NCBI GenBank assembly: GCA_014526335.1 | Contig: JACTAT010000007.1 | Coordinates: forward strand, 1,551,540-1,615,539 | Length of the DNA stretch: 64,000 nucleotides | Reading direction: 5' to 3' | Source of the DNA: Chrysaora quinquecirrha | Lineage: Eukaryota; Cnidaria; Scyphozoa; Semaeostomeae; Pelagiidae | Part shown: positions 50,390 through 61,100 of the stretch, in pieces | Numbering within the stretch: the first letter of the stretch is position 1 | How the letters are laid out: every line of letters begins with the position of its first letter | Notes under the pieces: generated by a model | Told to the model about the DNA's origin: nothing | The model's input: the letters and a program-made list of their open reading frames with translations, nothing else | The model's database searches: none | Program-made: the position numbers and the translations under genes

Positions 50390-50790
50390 TACGGTGGTGA
50401 TGGTGATGACGGTGGTCATGGCCATGAAGATGATTGATCATCATCATCATCATGACTCTGGTGATGGCAGTGGTGGTACGGTGGTGATGATGATGATGAT
50501 GATGATGTTGATGATCATCATAACTCTGGTGATGGCAGTGGTGGTGGTGGTGATGATGATCCTGTACCTAACCACAATAGTGGCGGTGGCGATTGTATGA
50601 TGATGATAATGATGATTATGATTATTATGAAGATGATTATGATGAATATGATGACGATTTGCTATGAACACTGTTTTGAAATTGCCGCTCTTGCCCAGAC
50701 TTTATGATCGATGATGAGAATGTTATGTCATTAACTAAACCAATGTGGCAATTTGCGATCGTTTATAAAGTAAACAACTATGAGTCATGC
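50390..50790 (+). mobile_element. Partial copy of the GATGGTGGTG-core element (copy 3)
   Basis: A GGTGGTGATGATGATGATG core is followed by TTTGAAATTGCCGCTCTTG...GTGGCAATTTGCGATC, matching 22150-22290 of copy 1. The terminal hairpin was not found. Confidence 0.6.
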
Positions 50791-52113
50791 AGGAGGGCGG
50801 AAGTTGTCTGGCGGTTTCAAAAAGTGACTATATGACTTTTACTCAAAACCATGAGGGTGTTACCTAATCATTTCCATGCAATTTCTTGCCTTTCTCTTTA
50901 AATTGTCCGTCAATCATGCGCTGGGATTATAATGGATTGGGAAGAGCAAGCAGTCTCACAATTTTGTGAACGATTGTAGGTCCTAACGACTCAAACTTGT
51001 TTTGTCCATGTAGAAAGCTACTCCTTGATTGTGTGCACAGAGAATAGAATTCCTATCATTTGTTACAACATTCTTGATTCCTATCTATATTTCTTCCGGT
51101 TTCTAAAAACTGTCCTCCAATCATTCTTTAAACATAAAAACAATTAGGTATCCATTTTACTTGAGGAAAAAGAATTTAGCTAATTTTTTGTGCATTGGTT
51201 TGGGCACGTGAAATGAAATGTTTGAACCAAAGCAAATCTGATGGCTCGGTAAGGTCTGTCCATCCTTAATTGTGTTTTCTTTTAACTATAGCTAAATCTG
51301 CAGAGCAGTACTGAAACCAAGCCAATGAAACGCCTAAGGGATTTTCGGATGGCACATTAGCGAAGAAAACAATTTTGTAAAACTATACATATTGCTTTTA
51401 AAGAAATAAATTTCTTTTATAGACGCAGAAACTTTGAAACGGCTCCATAGCTACTTAGTTACCCATTTGACTTCTCGCTCAAAAAAGATGTCGTTTTTTC
51501 TTGACACACAATATTACAGCGCTTGTGACTGTCTTTCGACTCTTTGGTCATTCTTAAAGTAGTCCGACACTGACCACAAAATATCTTTTATTTTGTTTCT
51601 TCCATTCAAGCAAAGCAAAACTCTGACTCGTTAATAAAAAATGCAGCGATACTTGAATTTTAGTTCCGGAACTTCTTGATTCTTTACAACCCCCTTGATC
51701 TTAACAAAAACTAGATGTCTCCAGACCTCGACAGCAGAGATTCAAGGAAATTCATTTTTCACATACGCTCCCAAAGCACGATCTCTGGGAAAAGCGGCGA
51801 TTTTTAAGTTTCTAATTCATAACATTAGTTTATGATATAAGTTAGTAATGTATTTTGTATGTGCATTGCTGATAGCGATAAATGGATTAATAAAATGAAA
51901 AACCATAACAAAGACGTTTTTAGGTAAGTTTTCATAAAAATTTCAATCATTGTATGCGATGTCTCTGACTCAAATGAAGAAAGAATTGGTAGGAAGAGAT
52001 CTTCAACGGTAAGCATTTCAAAATAAATATGACTAATTGCGCTTGAAACAGCATGTTTAGTAATTTTGAGAAAATTATATGGTCCAAACTTACTATAACA
52101 AAACCTTTTGTTT

Positions 52114-55100
52114 TCACTGCTCGATTGCTTCAACCCTTGTTCGTAATTCAGCCATCATTCTTTGAAGCCTACTTGGATCATTGAAGAAATTTGGAAAAAT
52201 TTCTCGATCCATTGCTTTGAGAGAGTCTGTTTCGAGAATCTAAAAAGAAAAATGTTTCTTTTTCATTCAGAGTTTCCAGATTGACCTTTAATTCCTTCAA
52301 AATTGGGAACGAGCTTTATTAGAAAAAATCTTGAAGAGTAAAGCGAATTCAAATCCTTAAAGAGGTTGTATAGCTGACAAGTCAAGCAGTTGGAACGGGA
52401 TCGCAGGTTCACGCTTAAATCTCGTCGGGATATTTTCCCCAATCTTCCTGATACCTCAGCTTCCCGTCCCTCCAATATTAAAGCGAGCGTCAGTGTCTAT
52501 GATGTCATATGAGGCTAGAAAAGTGGCGTGACCACCAACCATTGGCAACATTCTGCTTTTCCCACACTGTCTTTCTCTGTGAGGTTTGTTAATTAATACC
52601 CTGGATATAAGCCTAATGTTCTAGAACATCACACTGATCCATGTCAGCTGCTTTGCAATGGCAACTACCTAGATTGGGAGTACCACCGCCTGTTAAACTC
52701 TAAGCAAATATTTTTCACATATATTAGTTTGAACTAGGCGACACCAATTTATTTCGCATAAATACAAGAGTACAAGGAAAAGCATTTGGAAACAGAAATA
52801 GGCTATGAGGCTATTCATGAAATCACAAGAAAGTTTCCGCTATCCTTCTAGGCCCGCCATACTCAGGTATGGTGTGAGAACTAAGGCCTTAGGCCGTTTA
52901 CCCTAGCTACAATCCCTGCCAAAAATAATTGGAACGGGGCAAAATTTCGTAATTACAGCATAAGAAACTGAGCTATAAATGCTATCTCAATTTCACGGTC
53001 CTGTGTCTCCCCTCTTCCCCCCTTCCCCCTGTACAATGTTGATTTTTGAAGACAAGACAATGAGCTAAGATATTGCAGCCACGTTTTTGCCAGCAGCAAC
53101 AGAGTTTTAGAGTAAATCAACATTGTATCAGGGAGAGGGTAGTTGGAGCGGAGAAAGTATGGAAAATTAAGCTAGCGTTCCAACTATTTTGGCAAGGATT
53201 GTAGCACTTGTTGTTAGAGCTGAAATAATCAGGAATTTTCTGTCATCCTCCATTCTAAGTGTGGACATATTTTTGAACTGTGGTTGTCCACTGATCATAA
53301 GAACAAAGATCATCTCTTTTTCGAAGACACGCACCCTTTATCGTCAGGGACGGGCTTTTGGATGGGGGTTCTTTACTTTAAATGGCTCGTTTCGAAAACA
53401 TCCGTGGAATTCAGAAAAGCAAACATGTCATTGCAAGAATCTAGGACGACAACAGACGACGAAATGTCTTACCATTCGGACTGACGTGAACATTATTGAT
53501 GGCGTATACGGAGCACGTCCATTTTTACGATTATTACGAAAAGAATGAACCAAGGCTTTCGATTAGGATGATTTGGTTCAGTTTATTGGGGTTGGTTTTC
53601 GCTCGGAAAACAGGTTTTAATACAATTGAGCATAAAGTTCACAACTTATCAAATGAAGTTTGCGAGAAAAAACAAACCTTTTTCTTTCGATCGATATCTG
53701 AAATTGCAGATTTCACTGATTTCTCAAGCGTTTGTAGAACATCTTCGATCTTTACTATGTCTTGAGATATTTTCTGAGTAAAAGAAGAAAGCTGATTTGG
53801 AAAGATAATAATAGACGAAAATCGAAACTAATGCTTAGAAGTTTCATAATGCAGACAGTTAGGGTGCGTTCTGTTGTGACATTTTTCTGCGTCTTCTTTT
53901 GCTGGAGATTTCCAAGACATCGGAAGCCCGTTTATTTGGACAGCCCTCAGGATAATCGGAGACTTTGGAGGTTCCAAACTCTATTTACTCCGGAGCTGGG
54001 ATATTTCGCAGACTTCACAGAGATTCTGAGTTTCAAATCAACGTCTCTAAAGTCTTCCGTTATCAAGAAAGTGCGTTTTTGTCGGCATCTGCAATCGAAA
54101 GCCTCAGAAGTCTACTTTTCTCAAAACAGTCAAAAGTTTCAAAGGAGCACATCATTAATATCGCCAGCCTTGACTTATAAGTTTGTTAGTAAATGACAAT
54201 AACGAGATCCAGGGAATTTTTAACAGTATAACTACTGGGGTAGGTTCCCCCACAGACCTAATGCCTTTCCCAGAAGTGAGCGCCAAAATCACACAATTTT
54301 CCAAGTAGTTTAGGCCCATCTCAATTTCTATTTACCAAAGTATGTATTGAAAATAAGTGAGAAGTTTTTCAAAGGGACAATTGCTGTCTTTAATTAGCTC
54401 CATTATTTTTTTAGACATAGGCAGTATTGGTAAAGATAATGTTTTGTCTGAGCTTCGTACAAGTAAAAATGCGACTTTGCGTGTTGAATTTGTCCTTTGC
54501 CGTTTCTCGTTTGGAGCAACTGTGAAAATCTTTAAAACAATGTATTTTACCGCAGCCTAGACCCAGCCGCTTCTTTCGGTTATTACTCTTTTGAGCCCTT
54601 TTTGCAAATTTCCCCTGTAGTGAACATTTCTTAAAAAATTCCCTGGAGGTCCACTAGGTAAAATCATGTGCGAAGACTCCGTCAGTAGATGAAAATTGCT
54701 TAGATTTACGAAAATTAACTCGATTATAGCAATAGCTGGTCACGTTTGGGCTAATTCATGCCAGCCAACATTGAGAATCCAAATTTTTATGGGGAACATT
54801 AGGTAATATCAACGTTCAAAGACAAAGCACTTAACCTTTATGAAAAGATGGACGGGTATACTTTCCTGTACTTTAAAGAAATAAAGATGCTTTAGGCGGA
54901 AGAAAAAACGAAATCCATGATGGTCGCTTTCCTCGGTCCGCTTTATAATTTCGTTTAATGGAAGATCGACCCCATGTTATTGTGGATCTATAGTAAGCAT
55001 AAGCTGGTATTTTGGCTGTCTTAAAATACAGATGTTAAATTCACATGGGTACCTCAGGGTTGGTCCCTGAATACCTAACTCATGACTTAATGTGTAAAAT

Positions 55101-58100
55101 TTCAGATTTATTTATTTTATTACTCGTATTCTCCTCCATATTTTCTAGCCTTCAGTTTCTCACTTTTATGAGGAAGTGCCTTATAAAGAAATTATAAGGA
55201 TAGGCAAAGACTTAAGGAATTCCAGTACTGGATCCACGCTACCAAACCTATACGCACTACTGTGGTAAATAAGCTCTACTGTGGTGGTGTATTTTGCGTA
55301 CTGTGATGGGTTATTAAGCTTGATGTGGTGGGTTATTATGCTTGCTGTGGTGAAGTTTTTCGCGTACTGTGGTCGATAAGCACTACTGTGGTGGGTAATT
55401 GTGCTTGATGTGGGGGGTTATTATGCTTGTTGTGGTGGGGTTTTTTGCGTACTGTGGTGGATAAGCACTACTGTGGTGGGTAATTGTGCTTGATGTGGGA
55501 GGTTATTATGCTTGTTGTGGTGGAGTTTTTTTCGTACTGTGGTGGGTTATTATGCTTGATGTGGGTCAGAGACTTAAGGAATTTGACTTAATTGAAAAAA
55601 GATGAAGTCTTACTAAGCTGATCTTTTACATGTATGAAAAGAGCAAGTAATGCTTATTGACAATGGTTTAAATTGGTATTCGCTTCTACTCATCTTCTGA
55701 CACTTTCATGTCCCCATATTTCCTGTTCCTAGGTTTATTTCAAAGAAACAAGTATAAAAGTTAAGGAATCGCTAAGGAATTTCGAGTACTCAAATTTGGT
55801 TGTCAGTTTAAGGAATTTTCAGTACTGAGCCTGATCCGAACTTCCTTATGAAAAAAAATGCGTGTATAGTTAAGAATCATAGGAAAATTCAATGGAAATC
55901 TCATAGAAAAATTCATAGGAAAAGGTCAAATATTCGCTTACGTCTTGCCCATCAGCACCTGGATTTTCAATCTTCTGAATATAGGATGCACATTGCTGGA
56001 GTTTTTCTCGCCTGAGGTAAAAATTCGGATTATTCGTGATTCATTTGGCCAGTTTTAATGAAAAAGATATTCATAACAAACAATGAACGTACAAACATTA
56101 AACGCGGCTATATCAAAACAGAAATGCAAGAAATGGAAAGAACCCAAATCCATTCTCATCATTTGAAATGAGCAGAAATTCATATATCTTATGACAAGTA
56201 AAAACTAAACCCAAGTACAAGATACAAGCGAAAATTTATTAACCATCTATGGTAAGCGTTGAAAAGAAATTAGACACGACAGAAAATTCTTAGAGTCTGA
56301 TCTTTTTTAACTTTAAATATTAGCACTGATAAAATCCTTTTGACTTCAGCTTTATCGTTGATGTTACCTTTTTATACTTGTAGCTTTTATTTCTGATGCA
56401 ACCTACTTGTTTTTTTAGTCAATATTTCATCCTTGTAGTTCTTTAGCTGTAGACTGCATCATATGGTAAAGAGTAGAAAAAAAATAGAGGTAGCTTCCTT
56501 TGGAACATCCTTAGCGATGATACAAACATTGTGGGTTATATTCTTGTTTCTTTGTTTTTTATTCAGCCATTTGCGATTGTGTAAGTTGGATGAAATTAGT
56601 ACTTTGTACTAGTATTATTTCCCAACATTTAGTAATGTTAATGATGGTGGTGGTGATGATGATGATAATGATCATCATCATGATGGTGATCATGATTCTC
56701 TTGCGTGTCGTTGTGGGCGAGCTTAGATCGAGAAGCGCCGATAATGGGTAGGGGAGCAATTCGCGATTTGATATTCCAAGTACTAACCTAACTAAACTAA
56801 CAATCAAGAATAAATTTACTATCCTCGGATCCGTCAACAGAGTTGAGTGGTATGCGAGTCAAAACTGAAACAGTTTGCTCACTGGTCATCCAGACTTTGA
56901 TAGTTCAGTGGCATAGTGCAGCATAGGGCTTCCCATACTAACAATTTCACGTGCGAGGTCATATAGGAATTATGTGGTATGATGAGACTATAATTGCCCT
57001 TTGTTGTGGGTTAGGGAACTGCAATCTATAACTGCCATAGACAGGTTCAGTTTGATTCTCCTCGACGCCATCCGAGGTATTAAAAACGATTTCTTCATCG
57101 AGGATCAACTTTGAATTCGGCCAAAGTCATGTGAGATTGGAGTGGAGTTAATGGTTGGGGGGGGGGGCGTCTAGTGTTCCGATCAACAAAAACGGCATCC
57201 GAAATGAGAGACGTGTGATTCACACCCTGGGTAATGTATGTGCAGTACAGTAGAGGGTGTGCAGTACAGTGGGGGGATTTCATCAATACGGTAGAGGGTT
57301 TTCAGTACTGACTGCACTGTACTGATGGTATTCCTCCACTGTACTGATATCTTCAACTGTACAAACGATATCCCTCCACTTTACTGATAATATCCCTCCA
57401 TTGTACTGACGATATCCCTTCACTGTACTGATAATATCCCTCCACTGTGCTGAATATCCTCCATTGTACTGCACACCTTCCACTGTATTGCACATACATC
57501 ACCCAGGGTGATTCATTTCCGACATACATCAAAGCAGTAGAAACCAACCATAACCAATTAATACATAGAGTACTGGGATAGATGAAAGAAAATATTAATG
57601 ATGATTACTTACAATTTATCGACAAGTTCCCTTTGGTTAACTTCGTCAGAATCGTTGTTTCGTTCCTTTCTTGATATAAATTTCTCAAAATTATTCTTTA
57701 ACATTTCACAAGTGACAAAATGTTTCTGCTCTGATCTTCCTTTTTCGTCTTCTAAAAGGGCGTCGTGAATATTGATTAAGTGATAATATTAAAACAAAAT
57801 AGGTTATTATTTCGGAACCCTTGTGCTGATTGATCAGCAAATTAACCATCCCCCTTCTCCACCCCCTTGCAGAAGTAAAAAAGAGAAACACACAATATGC
57901 AGACTGGCAACAGATAATCTAATGATATTCAGAAAAAAAACTAAATAAGTTATCAGCATTCTACGTACTGTACTTTACTAAATGCGAAGTGGCAAGATGC
58001 AAGCTTAAGGTTGGGCAAAATACCGGCGTGCGTAGGTGAATTACCCCTGTGGGCAGGCAATGCCAAACCGTTTGTCATTTGTTATGACAAATATATATAA

Positions 58101-61100
58101 ATAGTTATGGTGCTGAAGAACACATCGTTTTTCGACGAGAAATCGAATTTTCTGCCTTAGCATCGCACAAGATGCTCATGTAATAAAAGGAAGAGATTTC
58201 AAGCAGTTACGTAGCAACGAGTGTGGTGACGCATGCGTCAACGCAAAACCTACGGTAGTCAAATGTTTCTGGATGGATCAGAACCGATCCAATTCTTCTG
58301 GTGTAAACGCACTACAAAAAAAACCAGAACTGGCTCTGGATTGGATAACAGCCGATCCAGTTGCTCTCGTGTAAATGGGGTAACAGCAAATCAAAAAACA
58401 TATGCTTACCAACAGCTTTGTATATGTTTTGCATAAATGAATCACGTGAGTCTAAAGTTTCTCTTGGTGGCTTCTTCTCGGTGTATGGGATCATATCTGA
58501 CTGAGAATAGCTAAGGAATGAACATACTCGTAATGTTAAGGCCATAGAGATAGTTAAGACGTATGCAAAATATGAGGATAGATGACTCAGCAAAACCTGC
58601 GAAACCATGGATAGATCTTTAACTTGATAATAACAGACTACAATAACATTCAATCGCAAGCACAGGCTTTCCCGAACACCAACCCCTAACCCCTTTTTTA
58701 ACAGTCTTTTTTAAACTAGCTAATTTGCATCTTCAATTCTAATGATAACAAATATCTTATATAAGAAATCAGAGTATTGCTGAACCAGTCTATAATTTAA
58801 AAAAAGGAATAAAAGCAGGGGTTTGGCACAGCAACTCGGGTTTTTTTTAGTGATGTCATATCTCTACCAATTCAAAACATTCTGAATGATTTTTGCAGAC
58901 TTTCGGCCAGTTTTTATTCTCTTTCTGACTACGAGGTCTACAAGTTAGGATTGATACGCCATAGGAAATTTCACAGCGAAATAAAGTCATTACATAATGA
59001 CTGGTTGGCGCAACAAATTTTTCATGAAGCTACGCATTGTACCAAATTAGCTTGCAGTCTCTTGAATAAAATTTTGACATTGAGAAGTTTCGAACTGTTG
59101 GTTAAGAAACAATTTTCATCTTATACCCACTCCATAGTAATGCTGGTGGTTCAAGTAGGCTCTCCTTTTCAAGCTTGCGTTCTCTAGTTCAACAGTATGG
59201 AAAGACTGTTGATCAATGATTGATCAATCCGGGACATGCCCTGTGGACAACCGCATTGGCCTATTGGTCTCTTTCTATTTTTCTCTACTGCTTTCTTTTG
59301 TTTTACTTGTGCACAGTTGTGTACAATCCGGTGCACAAAAATGTAACTTTCCATGTCGTTGCGAGGAACAGGTGCCCTAATTTGTTGGCCTAGCTTCAGC
59401 TCGTTTGTTAACTCCCCAAGAATAAAAACATCAACAGTGCGGAATTGCTACATAATTGTGACTAAATGACGCTAGGAGAATAGCGCTTTCTATCTTTTCC
59501 TTGAAATAAATACTAAGTCGTAGAAAAATGTTAGTTGTTAAAAATAAAGGATACTAAACGAGCTTTGATGGAGCTCTTTTCTTCTTCAAGAAAACTTTTG
59601 GCAGTAGACAACAGATGGTAGGTTTCCCGATGTGACTTAGCTTCGATTTCATATAGCATCGATAGTAATTCATAACGAGAATTTTGCAGCAAGAGTTGTT
59701 CGATGACCTTAAATAGAAGAAGAATAAGAGGTGTCTGTGCGTGGTTTTCCATTAAAGTACTTTGCGCTTGCTTATCATGGCTTTGAGCTAGGCTTTTCGA
59801 GATTGCGCAAAATGTTGCTGACTGCTTATCGGCGTTTTTAAGAACCGAACCGAAGAACTGAACCGCAGAACTAGCTTTTCGCAACTGTCCTGTCGACATA
59901 AGCGCTCCAATATGTTCCTTTTTGACGGCAACTTTTTCCGCGCACGCTCCAGAAAGTTTACCATGTTCTACTTCTGCGATTAGTTGACAACTGAATCCCG
60001 TCAGTTGCAGTCGATCTGAGCCAGGGGGGGCGCCGTGAGCGCCCTTATGACCGCGATCAACTGTATCCTATAATTTCTAACTTGTTGTTGACATTTCAAA
60101 ATAAAAGTTAGCAGTTGTATCTAGTTAGCGTTAGTTCTATCGTATCGTAGGTCAGGTTTAAGCTTGACTTTTAAGTTGCTACAAAAAACCAAAAAGAGCC
60201 AAAATTCAAACTTCTGGAAACTGTGTGACATTAACGAAAAACAATGACAACTGACAATTAGAACCTGCTCGCTATTGCTCTAGAAAAGTATTTGAACTTA
60301 TCTCGAAAACGAAAACGAGCAATGACTAGCATTTTTCAAAAGAAGCATGACCAACAAGAGCAATTAGCAAAAAAGAACAGGGACGAGGCTAGTTTTCATT
60401 AGCAAACAAGAAAAGACCACCTAACTGATTGCTGCGTGAAGAACTGCTATACTTCCGGTGAAGAGAAAAATAAACAAAACAGGAACACCGCGACGCAAAA
60501 ACAGAAGACTGTAGTTAAAACATAAGTTTATTTTATTGTATTTCGCCTAGCCTAGCGAGGTTTCATTACAGTATGCATTAGCTATAGTCTTCTGTTTTAT
60601 CTTGTGTCGCGGTCTTCCTGATTGGATTTTTTCATTTTTATTTCACAAAATCATGATCTCTTTGTTGCTAGTTGAGGCAATTTCTTAAGAGAAAAATAAA
60701 TAATCTAAAAAGGCCAATGAAGAGGTGAAAAAGAGAGACGAGAACAGCAAATCCAATTATCAAAGAGATGGAAGGACAAAGAAAAAGAAGAAGTTATGGC
60801 ATATGTTTTATATCATTGATCATGTAATAAGATTGCTGTATTCTAAAATGGAAGTAATCTGGTAAGATATGAGGGTAGGAAATAGAATTTGAAAAACAGA
60901 GTATGGCGTATGTCGCAATATCTAAGTTGACAGAATCTTAACCAAGTCCGAAAAAAACAAAAAAGACAATTAGAATATTACCGTATTACCGTAAGACAAT
61001 ATTACCGTATCTTGCTTAGAAATGAAATAATTCTGCCTTGCAATCTTCAAGTCGAAATTTCCACTTAAAATCTTGGTAGATTGTAGCTCGCTCATTTCTT

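Larger units (their letters stand above)
48577..52113. other. Intergenic interval between the F-box gene and the HAUS3 3' end
   Basis: No gene was recognised. It contains a truncated family A element (from 49299), a partial copy of the GATGGTGGTG element (50390-50790), and a block at 49590-49690 (GACGAGAAATCGAATTT, GATGCTGCTGTGATAAAA) related to 58130-58200. Confidence 0.45.

Noticed and set aside
59708..59899. N-terminal part of the 122-residue minus frame ending at 59531
   Set aside because: HAUS3 homology starts at the acceptor before 59707; the upstream part is intron that happens to be open.
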